From NCBI RefSeq assembly GCF_000714815.1, contig NZ_JMIH01000041.1:1-40659 (forward strand): a stretch of 40,659 nt of DNA, read 5' to 3'. Source of the stretch: Anditalea andensis (GTDB lineage Bacteria > Bacteroidota > Bacteroidia > Cytophagales > Cyclobacteriaceae). Numbering within the stretch: position 1 is the first letter of the stretch; every line of letters starts with the position of its first letter. This document shows positions 13,962 to 23,400 of this stretch, piece after piece. The translations under genes were made by a program, and so were the position numbers. The notes under the pieces were generated by a model. It was given only the letters and a program-made list of their open reading frames with translations. It was not told where the DNA came from and made no database searches.

Positions 13962-15608
13962 ATGCAGAAATATATAATTTTCAGTTTACTGGCCGGTACC
14001 CTCTCATTGGGGGCCTGCAATGATGATTTCCTGGATATGCCCCCCTTGGATGTGGTGACCAATGAAACCTTTTGGGAAAGTGAAGAGCAGTTGATCCTGG
14101 CTTTAAATGGGCTCTATGCGAATGTTAAGGCTAAGAATACCGTGGATATGGAAAACCTGGGGGACAATACCCTTTGGCCATCTACCACCGCCTATCAGCA
14201 AATAGGAAGTGGAAATTTCGGTATAGATTTGGGAACCTTAAATACGGAATGGACCACCCAGTACCGTGCTATACGTCAGGCGAATGCATTTCTTGAAAAC
14301 TATCAACGAGCAGAAATGGACCCTGACCGGAGGGAGGCCCTCGCTGGAGAGGCCAGGGTCATCCGGGCTATGGGCTACCTTTTTCTTACCAGTTTTTTTG
14401 GAGACGTACCTTTGGTTACCACTACCCTCACGGTAGATGAGGTTTATATCCCGCGCACCCCCCGCAGGGAGGTAGTGGATTTTGTCCTCCAGGACCTGGA
14501 TCTTGCTGCCCGGCATTTGCCTATTGAAAGGCGTACCGGTGCTGAATTAGGTAGACTGAACAGGGGGGCAGCCTTGGCTTTGAAAGCCAGATTGGCTATC
14601 TATAACGGTATGTATGAAGTAGCAGAACTGGCAGCTAAGGAGGTGATGGATATGGGCGTATATCAACTGTACAGTACAGGGAATCCAGCCACTGATTATA
14701 ATGACCTTTTCAGCTATAAAGGAAGGCAGGCTAACGGCCTGAATAGGGAAACCATCATCGCCAGGCTCCATCTGCCAGACATCGATCTTCACAATTTAAG
14801 CAGGGAGATCCAGGTTCCTGATCAGGTAGCCAGGTGGAATCCTACAAAATCCCTGGTGGACACTTATCTGATGGTAGATGGCTTACCCATAGATAGGTCA
14901 CCGCTTTATTCGGAAAACAACTATAAGGAGGTTTTTCAGAACCGGGATCCCCGAATGACCCAAACCATCCTTTCTCCAGGGTCTGCCTGGGGAGGCCGGT
15001 TTGACGGCAGGGCGGTGAACCCCAACCCTGATATATTCATGGAACCCAAATTCAACAATGACAGGAGGGGATCTGTCACGATCACCGGTTACTATTTTAC
15101 TAAATATGCTGAAATATCCACCATAGGACTGGTAGGAAGAGACCATAATGACATACACCTGCTCAGATATGCCGAAGTGCTGCTGACCTATGCCGAAGCC
15201 AGAATGGAACAGGGCAGGCTGACCCAGGCAGATGTGGATATGACCATCAACCTATTGAGAGACAGGGTCGGTATGAAGAGAATGGATTTGATCGAACTGG
15301 CACAGTTGGGCCTTGATGTCAGGGAAGAAATCAGGAGGGAGCGAAGGGTGGAATTGGCACTTGAAGGGCAGCGGTACTTTGATTTGTTAAGGTGGGAGAA
15401 AGGGCCTGTTTTGGCCGAAGACGTGAAGGGAATGAAAAAAGCCTGGGCCTCCAACCCCGCCCATGTGGCAAATTTTGCAGAAGATTCCCAGGGGTATATT
15501 GTGGCATTTTCCGGACGAACTTTCGTAGCCCCTAGAAATTACTTATGGCCCATACCGCTGGCTCAGCTCGAACGGTTTCCTGGTCTGGGCCAGAATCCAG
15601 GCTGGTAG
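13962..15608 (+). CDS. SusD/RagB-family nutrient-binding outer membrane lipoprotein
   Basis: 548 residues from ATG 13962. Lipobox LSLGAC with lipidated Cys19, followed by NDDFLDMPPLDVVTNETFWE, the standard SusD beginning. SusD-like_3 N-terminal TPR part (about 20-270: LNGLYANV, RAIRQANAFLENY, GEARVIRAMGYLFLTSFFGD) and C-terminal SusD_RagB part (about 300-548: LLRYAEVLLTYAEARMEQGR, RRERRVELALEGQRYFDLLR, RNYLWPIPLAQLERFPGLGQ, NPGW). It is the lid over the SusC barrel, located at the cell surface. The gene is 8 nt after susC. The ligand cannot be predicted from sequence. Confidence 0.95.
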   Translation: MQKYIIFSLLAGTLSLGACNDDFLDMPPLDVVTNETFWESEEQLILALNGLYANVKAKNTVDMENLGDNTLWPSTTAYQQIGSGNFGIDLGTLNTEWTTQYRAIRQANAFLENYQRAEMDPDRREALAGEARVIRAMGYLFLTSFFGDVPLVTTTLTVDEVYIPRTPRREVVDFVLQDLDLAARHLPIERRTGAELGRLNRGAALALKARLAIYNGMYEVAELAAKEVMDMGVYQLYSTGNPATDYNDLFSYKGRQANGLNRETIIARLHLPDIDLHNLSREIQVPDQVARWNPTKSLVDTYLMVDGLPIDRSPLYSENNYKEVFQNRDPRMTQTILSPGSAWGGRFDGRAVNPNPDIFMEPKFNNDRRGSVTITGYYFTKYAEISTIGLVGRDHNDIHLLRYAEVLLTYAEARMEQGRLTQADVDMTINLLRDRVGMKRMDLIELAQLGLDVREEIRRERRVELALEGQRYFDLLRWEKGPVLAEDVKGMKKAWASNPAHVANFAEDSQGYIVAFSGRTFVAPRNYLWPIPLAQLERFPGLGQNPGW

Positions 15609-15675
15609 GTACTATCCAAGAGATCCTTAGTGGGATAGGGTGGACAACAAAAAGTAACGGCATCAATATAAAAAT

Positions 15676-17163
15676 ATGAAAACACGATATTATAAACTAT
15701 TCTTCATCAGCCTCCTGTTAGGTGCCGCATTTTATGCCTGTACCGAAGACGAATTTGGGGATATGCTTCCTCCCAGTGCTGAATTTAATTTTACTCCCGC
15801 ATTGCCTATAGAAGGACAGGAAATGTTGTTTTATGCAGACCCTACAGAAGGGTCGGGTGCCATTACCTCCTGGCAGTGGGATTTTAGCGATGGGAGCACA
15901 GCTGCTAAAAGAAATCCTTATCATACCTTCCAGCAGGCAGGCACTTATGAGGTCATGCTGACCGTGGGCAATGCAGCGGGTGCCGTTCATCAATTTAAAA
16001 GATCGGTAGTGGTTTCTCCTCCCCCGAAAGAATTCGTAGGGGAACTCGTATGGAGTTTTACCAACAATACTACGGTAAGTAATATTAACGAGGGATCCAA
16101 TAAACCTGCTATAGCTGAGGACGGTACCATCTACTATATAGAGGGCAACGCTGCTGCCCAGAGCAAGATGGTGGCGGTGACGGATGAAGGAAGCACAGCA
16201 GTTTTAAAATGGGCAACTGTCCTGGGTAACCAGGTTTCCAATGCTCCTTCCATAGGCCCGGATGGCAATGTATACATCAATACTTGGGCTGCCAACCGGG
16301 CCATCGCTAAAGTGGACGGGGGTTCTGGGGCTATACTGTGGAGCGGATCAGTAGGGACAGGGGTGTCAAACAATACCCCGGCAATAGATGCCCAGGGCAA
16401 TGTATACCACGGGTCCCGGCAGCAGGGCTCAAACGGGGGGGCATTTTCCTGGTCACCATCCGGAGAAAAGCGATGGGAGATCACAGGAGTGGGGGCATTT
16501 TATGCCGCACCCGTCATCAGTAAAGATGGACAGACTGTATATTTCTTAAATACAAACGAAGGAAAAATCTGGGCAGTCAATGCTGCAGACGGTACATCTA
16601 AATGGTCCGAGTCTGTAGGTCCCGGCAGCGGAACCCACGGTACCTCTTTATCCATGGATGCAGACGGTACGGTATATTATACCACCAATGCCCACGTGGT
16701 AGCCATACGGGATGATGGGGCCACAGGCGCTATCAAATGGGCAGCCGCTGTAACGGGGGCTGCACAGTCGGGGGTGGTGATAGGACCAAACGGTGACCTG
16801 TATACAGGCTCTGGTGCTGGACTGCTGTCCCTTAACCCTACCAATGGAGAAATCAACTGGACTTATGACATGCAGACTACCGAAAGTGTACCTGCCGTGG
16901 ATATAGATGGCAATATTTATATAGGCTCTACAGATGGCAAATTGGTAGTGGTCAACTCAGAAGGGCTGTTGTCAAAAGAATTTTCTCTGGGGACCGGAGC
17001 GGTAAACTCACCGGTGATTACCGGTGACGGGACTGTATATGTAGAAGGCCTTGATGGTACTGCCATTAAACTCCATAAAATAGCAGTGATGGAAAGCGGG
17101 CCAGCAGTATCTCCATGGCCTATGAAAGGTAAAAACCTAAAAAACACATCACTTGCTGACTGA
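15676..17163 (+). CDS. PKD-domain / PQQ-like beta-propeller surface lipoprotein
   Basis: 495 residues. Lipobox AAFYAC with Cys22. A PKD domain at about 34-110 (AEFNFTPALPIEGQEMLFYA, TSWQWDFSDGSTAAKRNPYH, TFQQAGTYEVMLTV). A beta-propeller from about 125 to 470 built of PQQ-like blades with the recurring pattern (P.I..DG.VY......L.A.D...G...W), for example NAPSIGPDGNVYINTWAANR and SPVITGDGTVYVEG. The end VSPWPMKGKNLKNTSLA is typical for such lipoproteins. It occupies the SusE/SusF position 67 nt after susD and is probably a surface glycan-binding or docking protein. A catalytic role for the propeller cannot be excluded, since no PQQ-dehydrogenase active-site motif is clear. Confidence 0.85.
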   Translation: MKTRYYKLFFISLLLGAAFYACTEDEFGDMLPPSAEFNFTPALPIEGQEMLFYADPTEGSGAITSWQWDFSDGSTAAKRNPYHTFQQAGTYEVMLTVGNAAGAVHQFKRSVVVSPPPKEFVGELVWSFTNNTTVSNINEGSNKPAIAEDGTIYYIEGNAAAQSKMVAVTDEGSTAVLKWATVLGNQVSNAPSIGPDGNVYINTWAANRAIAKVDGGSGAILWSGSVGTGVSNNTPAIDAQGNVYHGSRQQGSNGGAFSWSPSGEKRWEITGVGAFYAAPVISKDGQTVYFLNTNEGKIWAVNAADGTSKWSESVGPGSGTHGTSLSMDADGTVYYTTNAHVVAIRDDGATGAIKWAAAVTGAAQSGVVIGPNGDLYTGSGAGLLSLNPTNGEINWTYDMQTTESVPAVDIDGNIYIGSTDGKLVVVNSEGLLSKEFSLGTGAVNSPVITGDGTVYVEGLDGTAIKLHKIAVMESGPAVSPWPMKGKNLKNTSLAD

Positions 17164-17207
17164 TTCAGTTTCATCCAAGCATACATTTGATTAGGGTTTA
17201 TAGTTAG

Positions 17208-17235
17208 ATAGGGCCGGTATGTTGTCGGCCCCTAT
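17208..17235 (+). terminator. hairpin between the propeller gene and EEP genes
   Basis: ATAGGGCCG pairs with CGGCCCCTAT with one bulged base, followed by TTTA. It lies in the 124-nt gap after the propeller gene and could end or attenuate the susCD transcript before the EEP genes. The T-run is short, so it is probably partial. Confidence 0.45.
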
Positions 17236-17287
17236 TTTACATGGATCATCCCTGTTATAAAGTTTTTGACCAAAAATTGAGACCTGA

Positions 17288-18136
17288 ATGAAAAAAAACA
17301 TTGATACATTCTTGCTGGTGCTGGCATGCATCTGTATAGGCGCAGCTTCCTGTGCCCCGGCCAAACCGAAGCAGGAGGCTGCGTTATCCAAAGAGCCTGA
17401 ATACTTAAGGGTTTTATGTTATAATATCCATTATGCCAATCCCCCCAGTAGGCCGGGTTACATAGACCTGGATGCGATAGCCAAGGTGATCAATACCGAA
17501 GATCCGGATGTGGTGGCGCTTCAGGAAGTGGATGTACACGTGGGTCGTTCGGGAAAAATCAATGAAGCCGAAATTCTGGCTGAAAAAACAGGTATGAAAG
17601 CCTATTTTTTTGCCAAAGCCATTGACCATGATGGGGGGGATTATGGCGTGGCCATCCTTTCTAAATATGATATCCTGGAATCCCATAATTATCCACTCCC
17701 AGATGATAGGAGTACCAATCCGGAACCCAGAGTCCTGGCTACCGCCAGGATGAAGACACCTGGAGGGTTTGAATTCGTTTTTGCCTCCACCCACCTGGAA
17801 GTAAGAAGAGAAGAGAACAGGCGCCTTCAATTGGAAGAAATAGAAAAAATCGCGGTTTCAACTGGCCTTCCTATGGTAATAGCAGGGGATTTTAATGCCA
17901 AACCTGAAAGTGAAACCATCAGCTACCTGGATAAAATATTTACACGTACCTGTGATGACTGTCCCCCCACTATTCCGGTGGTCAATCCAAACCGGGCCAT
18001 TGATTTTATAGCATTCCGGCCAAAGGCTGCTTTTAAGGTGCTGGAGCATAAAGTGATCCAGGAAACATACGCTTCTGATCACCTGCCCGTGTTGGCAGTC
18101 CTGGAAATCAATAGGAAAAGTTCTAAGGAAAATTAA
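17288..18136 (+). CDS. EEP-family phosphodiesterase/phosphatase lipoprotein, copy 1
   Basis: 282 residues from ATG 17288. Lipobox AASC, Cys22. An endonuclease/exonuclease/phosphatase domain at about 38-275 with all key residues: N46 in CYNIHYA, E80 in VALQEVD, H169 in STHLEVR, D201 and N203 in AGDFNAKP, D239 in AIDFIAF, and D264-H265 in YASDHLPV. The fold covers DNase I, sphingomyelinase and inositol-phosphatase-type enzymes, and the substrate is not readable from sequence. A CxxCPPTIP insert (222-230) is shared with copy 2. The next EEP gene starts 2 nt downstream. As a secreted lipoprotein beside SusCD it most likely acts on a phosphoester of the imported compound at the outer membrane or in the periplasm. 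Confidence 0.9.
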   Translation: MKKNIDTFLLVLACICIGAASCAPAKPKQEAALSKEPEYLRVLCYNIHYANPPSRPGYIDLDAIAKVINTEDPDVVALQEVDVHVGRSGKINEAEILAEKTGMKAYFFAKAIDHDGGDYGVAILSKYDILESHNYPLPDDRSTNPEPRVLATARMKTPGGFEFVFASTHLEVRREENRRLQLEEIEKIAVSTGLPMVIAGDFNAKPESETISYLDKIFTRTCDDCPPTIPVVNPNRAIDFIAFRPKAAFKVLEHKVIQETYASDHLPVLAVLEINRKSSKEN

Positions 18137-18138
18137 AT

Positions 18139-18975
18139 ATGAAAATACAGGGCTTTATACTTTCCGTAATATGGATACTGTCCCTCTGGGCTTGTGGCGA
18201 GAAAAATGAACCAGATGTGGATGCACCGGATACGGGTACATCACCTGTGACCTCTTTAAAAGTAATGTCCTACAATGTACATTACTGTAACCCCCCTTCC
18301 ATGCCGGCAAACTTCATTGATGTGGATGCCATCGTCAATGTGATCAACGGTGAAAAACCGGACCTGGTAGCCCTTCAGGAAATTGATGTTAACGTCACCC
18401 GGTCGGGAAAAATCAACCAGGCACAGTTAATAGCCGGGAAACTGCACATGCGTTATTTCTTCGCCAAAGCCATTGATTTTCAGGGAGGAGATTATGGAGT
18501 ACTGATTTTGTCCAGATACCCGATTACCGAAACCACCGTCCACCGGCTGCCTTCTGAGGCGGGCAGTGGGGGAGAACCACGGGTGCTGGCCACCGCTAAA
18601 GTATCACTTCCGGATGGCAGGATGCTCCGGTTTGGCAATACCCATCTGGATGCCCAGCAGGATCCTGTGAACAGGATGCTGCAGATGGGTAGGATTATGG
18701 AATGGGCAGATAAGGAGGAACTTCCGGTTATCTTGGCAGGTGACTTTAATGCCGTCCCTGGATCGGAAACTATCCGGCATCTTGATACAGGATTTACCAG
18801 AACCTGTGAAATCTGTCCACCTACCATACCGGTGATGCATCCTACCCGTGCCATTGATTATATAGCTTATCGACATCCGCAGCATTTATTCCGATCAGAA
18901 AGCCACAGGGTGTTGAACGAAACCTATGCTTCAGACCACAGACCGGTAGTGGCCACCATAGCTATCCATCCATAA
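18139..18975 (+). CDS. EEP-family phosphodiesterase/phosphatase lipoprotein, copy 2
   Basis: 278 residues. Lipobox SLWAC, Cys19, then an acidic linker (NEPDVDAPDTGTSP). Same EEP core as copy 1: N46 in SYNVHYC, E81 in LQEIDVN, H169 in NTHLDAQ, D202 and N204 in AGDFNAVP, D240 in AIDYIAY, D266-H267 in YASDHRPV. The two proteins align nearly without gaps across the domain and share NPPS.P...IDVDAI, SGKIN, FFAKAID..GGDYGV and TRTC..CPPTIPV, so this is a tandem duplication followed by divergence. It is coupled to copy 1 (2-nt gap). Retention of all catalytic residues in both suggests different substrate preferences rather than decay. Confidence 0.9.
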   Translation: MKIQGFILSVIWILSLWACGEKNEPDVDAPDTGTSPVTSLKVMSYNVHYCNPPSMPANFIDVDAIVNVINGEKPDLVALQEIDVNVTRSGKINQAQLIAGKLHMRYFFAKAIDFQGGDYGVLILSRYPITETTVHRLPSEAGSGGEPRVLATAKVSLPDGRMLRFGNTHLDAQQDPVNRMLQMGRIMEWADKEELPVILAGDFNAVPGSETIRHLDTGFTRTCEICPPTIPVMHPTRAIDYIAYRHPQHLFRSESHRVLNETYASDHRPVVATIAIHP

Positions 18976-19035
18976 GGAATTGGGAGCCACTTATTAAAGA
19001 TAGATATTGCAAATAATAATTTAATAAGAGACTAG

Positions 19036-19056
19036 TTTTATAAAAAATTTATAAAA
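19036..19056. promoter_or_regulatory. AT palindrome upstream of the oxidoreductase gene
   Basis: TTTTATAAA and TTTATAAAA are 9-bp perfect inverted arms around AAA. It lies 113 nt before the oxidoreductase ATG in the 193-nt gap after the EEP genes, with the same arm-3-nt-arm layout as the larger palindrome before susC. AT-only composition makes a chance match fairly likely. Confidence 0.3.
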
Positions 19057-19168
19057 GTATTTGCTTATTTGTTTAATTTAAACCTTCTTTATGCTACTGG
19101 AGCTTATCTGACATCATTGTAGGTAAGAATTCCAAATATCAGTCTGAATCTTTTTATTATAGCCAATT

Positions 19169-20443
19169 ATGAATTCAAAACTCCACGCTTCACGACGTGA
19201 CTTTATCAAAAAAGCAGCTTTGGGAATGACCGCATTTTCTATAGTTCCCAGATTTGTACTGGGAGGCAAGGGCTTTATAGCGCCTAGTGACCAGCTGACC
19301 AAAGCAGTGATAGGAGTAGGGGCCATGGGAAGAAACCACTTCCCGTATGCAGCGACCAGGGTAGTGGCCGTATGTGATGTGGACCGTAACCATATAAAGA
19401 AAGCGGTGGATCTATTAGGGTCAGGCGTGAAGACCTTTGATGATTATAGGGAAATGATTCAACTGGAGGAAGTGGATATAGTCCATATCGCTACTCCGCC
19501 CCATTGGCACGGGATCATGGCTGCCGATGCGGCCAGGGCAGGAAAGGATATCTGGTGTGAAAAACCGATGACCCGGACCATAGGAGAAGGGAAGCGGGTA
19601 GTGGAGGCTGTAAAACAGCACGGAAGTATTTTCAGATTGAATACCTGGTTCAGGTTTAAAGACAACTTTTATGGCATGCGTACCCCGGTAAGGCCTATAA
19701 AAAAGCTGGTGGATAGTGGGATGCTGGGCTGGCCGCTAAAAGTTACCGTAGGCAGGCAGACCGGATATGATTGGAAGTTTTTCTGGGTGGGTAAAACCAG
19801 CCTGGAACCTATGAAAGTACCCGAAGGGCTGGATTATGAAAAATGGCTGGGTCCAGCTCCTTATAAACCTTACCATCCCCACCGGGTCCATGGTACCTTC
19901 AGAGGGTACTGGGATTATGATGGTGGAGGGCTTGGGGACATGGGGCAGCATTACCTGGATCCGGTCCAGTATTTTCTAGGAAAAGATGACACCAGCCCTG
20001 TTTCCGTAGAAATCGATGCGCCGCAGCAGCACGTGGATGCCGTAGGCACCTGGAGAAGGATCGTTTATACCTATGAGGACGGCTGTCAGATCATCCTGGA
20101 CGGTGAAGGCAAAGAAGACAATAGTGCCTATATCGAAGGTCCACTGGGAAAACTCTATCCTGGTTTCCGATCAGACATACCTGATCTTGAAAGAAAACTG
20201 GCAGCCTTCCCGGACCCTGATCCGCAGGAAACCGATTTTGTAGAAGCGGTAAAGATGCGAAAGAAATTTGCCCTGAATGAAGAAAATGGCCACCGTTCAT
20301 GTGTATTGGTGAACATGGGGCTGATAGCCCTCCGGCTTGGCAGATCACTTCATTTTGATCCTGTCAAACAGGAGTTTATAAACGATGAAGGCGCAAACCG
20401 TCTGGTCCATCAGCCTATGAGGGCAGATCATGTCCTAATTTGA
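19169..20443 (+). CDS. Tat-exported Gfo/Idh/MocA-family oxidoreductase
   Basis: 424 residues. Tat signal: SRRDFIKKAALG with the twin Arg at 9-10, hydrophobic stretch to about 30. A Rossmann NAD(P)-binding domain follows (AVIGVGAMGRNHF at about 47-58, CDVDR at 69-73, DIVHIATPPHWHG at 103-115, and the family CEKPM motif at 130-134). The C-terminal alpha/beta domain (about 150-424) includes KVTVGRQTGYDW, GGGLGDMGQHYLDPVQYFLG and DFVEAVKMRKKFAL. These periplasmic oxidoreductases oxidise a sugar hydroxyl, typically C3, using a bound nicotinamide cofactor. The stop overlaps the TTG that begins the next reading frame, so the DUF1080 gene is in the same operon. This is the dehydrogenase half of a 3-keto-glycoside route. 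Confidence 0.88.
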   Translation: MNSKLHASRRDFIKKAALGMTAFSIVPRFVLGGKGFIAPSDQLTKAVIGVGAMGRNHFPYAATRVVAVCDVDRNHIKKAVDLLGSGVKTFDDYREMIQLEEVDIVHIATPPHWHGIMAADAARAGKDIWCEKPMTRTIGEGKRVVEAVKQHGSIFRLNTWFRFKDNFYGMRTPVRPIKKLVDSGMLGWPLKVTVGRQTGYDWKFFWVGKTSLEPMKVPEGLDYEKWLGPAPYKPYHPHRVHGTFRGYWDYDGGGLGDMGQHYLDPVQYFLGKDDTSPVSVEIDAPQQHVDAVGTWRRIVYTYEDGCQIILDGEGKEDNSAYIEGPLGKLYPGFRSDIPDLERKLAAFPDPDPQETDFVEAVKMRKKFALNEENGHRSCVLVNMGLIALRLGRSLHFDPVKQEFINDEGANRLVHQPMRADHVLI

Positions 20444-20478
20444 AATTTACCCTCCATCCTTTTACCCGATGTCACGGA

Positions 20479-23400
20479 ATGAAAATGTTCAATAAAATAA
20501 CCTTAATTTTTATACTGCTCAGCCTGAACCTGACTGCCTATGCGCAAAGAACAGGTGATCAGCGGACCCTGTCCACTAAAATCGTGGATTTATTGGCTGT
20601 ACTGCCTTCCCAGGACCAAAAGCATCTGGAAGAAAATATGGAGGAAATATCCGGACTCGGAATAGAAGGATTGATTGAACTTGCTGGAATGATGTCTTCG
20701 CCTGGTTCGGGGGATAATACCAAGATAGAATATGCACTGGCCGGGTATTCTTTTTATGTGTCCGATGATAGCAGGGATGCGTTAAGGGCAGATGCAGTAA
20801 AGGCTTACGGGATGGCACTGGAAAATGCCAAATACCCAGAAGTAAAAACTTTTATCCTCAATCAGCTCCGGATGGTGGGCAAAGAGGACGGGATTGCCAG
20901 TATATCCCGGTATCTCAATGATGAAAGGCACTGTGATGCGGCTGCCAGGGTCCTGGCAGGTATACCTGCTTCAGAGTCCGGAGAGGCATTAAGGCTGGCT
21001 TTAGAGGGATCTGGCAGTGTGTGCAAAGCATCAGTTTTAGCCGCTTTAGGGAGTATCAGGTACAAAAAAGCGCTTGAAGATATAACCGCATATGCCTCAG
21101 ATCCATCCCTGCACCTCCGGAAACCTGCCTTATCTGCCCTAGCAAATATAGCCGATGCCTCTTCCTCCAGATTATTGAAAGAGGCTGCAGCCAGGTCATC
21201 CTATACCTATACTGAGGACAATGCCACAGGCGCTTATCTTTTTTACATACAGCGTTTAAATGAAACTGGAGATTCAGACCGGGCAGCTAAACTGGCCAGG
21301 GACTTACTGAAAATAGCGGGTCAGAAAGGTCAGGTGCACACTCAGTCTGCCGCTTTACATCTTTTGGCTGATATACATGGGCCCAAAAGCATGAAAACTT
21401 TAGTAGCAGCTGCGGGAGAGGGAGACCCTACTTTGAGAGCTGCCGCGCTGGATGCAGCCGTTCCATACATCGATCCGTCCAATCTTTCTCTATGGACAGG
21501 TAGGCTAAAGCGCATGGAGCCTGCGGCCCAGGCAGCCATCATGGCCATGTTTGGCAAGGTCGGTATAATAGAAAGCATGCCTGCACTCAGGGAAGGAATG
21601 TCCCATCCTGATATTAATGTACGGCTGGCAGCTATCGGTGCTGCAGGTAAAATAGGACATGTTGAGATGTTGCCTGCGTTTATTGAAATGATGAAAACGG
21701 CGGACTCCCTGGAAATCCGAGCAGTGAGCAATGCTGTCCTGGTGATGAAAGGAGAGGGAATATCCGATCAGGTGGCTGATGCATTAAGCGAAATGGAGCC
21801 GGCTGTCCAGGCAGCTTTTATAGCTATACTAGGAGCAAAAGCGGCCTCCCACCGGTTTGATGATGTATTTTTTTATATCCATAGCGATGACATTAAAGTC
21901 CGCCAGGCCGCAGTGTCCACACTGCCAAAAATCACGGAAGCAAATCATCTTCCTAGGCTCTATGAACTGTTGAACAATATGGAGGATTCTCCTGAAATCC
22001 AATACGTACAGCAGGCCATTATAACTGGTCTAGTAAGAGGTGATCAGGAGAATATATCTAAAGTCATACAAACGCAGATGGCCGGAATATCTGAGGATAA
22101 GCGCATCCGCTATTTCAATATATTATCCAGTATGGGAGGTCCTGCAGGTATTTTGACTATAGAAGAGGCATACAGGAAAGGGAATACGGCTACCCAACTG
22201 GCCGCACTGGAGGCCTTATCATCATGGTCTGATTTCAGTGCAGCGGATGGGCTTTTTAAGATAGCATCAGCTAGCCAGTTGGAGGGACATAGGGAGATGG
22301 CTTTAAAAGGATATGTGAGGGCGGTAAGTTTATCGGAATTTCCATCAGATCAAAAAGTGCTCTTACTTAAAAAGGCCATGAACTTGGCCAATACTTCAGA
22401 AGTGAAAAGGACCATCCTCGCTGAAATTGATAAAAACAGGACCTTTCCCGCGCTTATTTTTGCCGGAAAGTACCTGGATGATCCAGATGTTATGCAGGAA
22501 GCAGCGCAGGCTGTAATGAATATTTCATTATCTGACATGCAGTTTCACGGACCTATAGTAAGGCAATTGCTCCAAAAAACCATAAATACCCTCAAGGGTC
22601 CCGACAGCGAGTACCAGATAGCTTCCATCAAAAAGCACCTATCAGAAATGCCGTCCGAAGGAGGGTTTGTGGCACTGTTTAATGATACAGACCTGAGCGG
22701 ATGGAAGGGTGTGGTAGCCGATCCTCTGGTTAGAAATAAGATGTCTCCACAGGCTTTGGCCAAAGCCCAGGCCAAAGCAGACCAAAAGATCCCTGAAGCA
22801 TGGAAAGTTGAAAATGAAGAAATGACATTTCTAGGAAAGGGGGACAACATAGCCACAGCAGGTGCATATGGTGATTTTGAGTTGTTTGTGGACTGGAAAA
22901 TAGTAAATGATGGGCAAAAAGAGGGTGATGGCGGTATTTATCTGCGCGGAACACCCAAGGTTCAGATATGGGACATATCCGGAGAAGATGTCGGCGCACA
23001 GGTGGGCTCAGGAGGGCTATATCATAATTCCATCCACAAAAGCACGCCTTTAAAAGTAGCTGATAATCCAGTGGGAGAATGGAACAATTTCCGGATATTG
23101 ATGAAAGGGGACCGTGTGACCGTGTATCTTAATGGCGAGCTGGTGACGGATAATGTCATTATGGAAAATTATTGGGACAGGACCAGGCCTATATTTACCA
23201 GAGATCAGATAGAACTTCAGGCTCATGGCTCCAAAGTAGCATACCGGGATATATTTATCAGAGAATTACCCAGTCCAGCGCCATTTGAACTGGATCCTGC
23301 AGAAACAGAGGATGGCTTTGAGGTACTTTTTGACGGTACCAATATGTATCAGTGGCAGGGAAATACGACTGATTATGTCATCGAAAACGGTGAAATGGTG

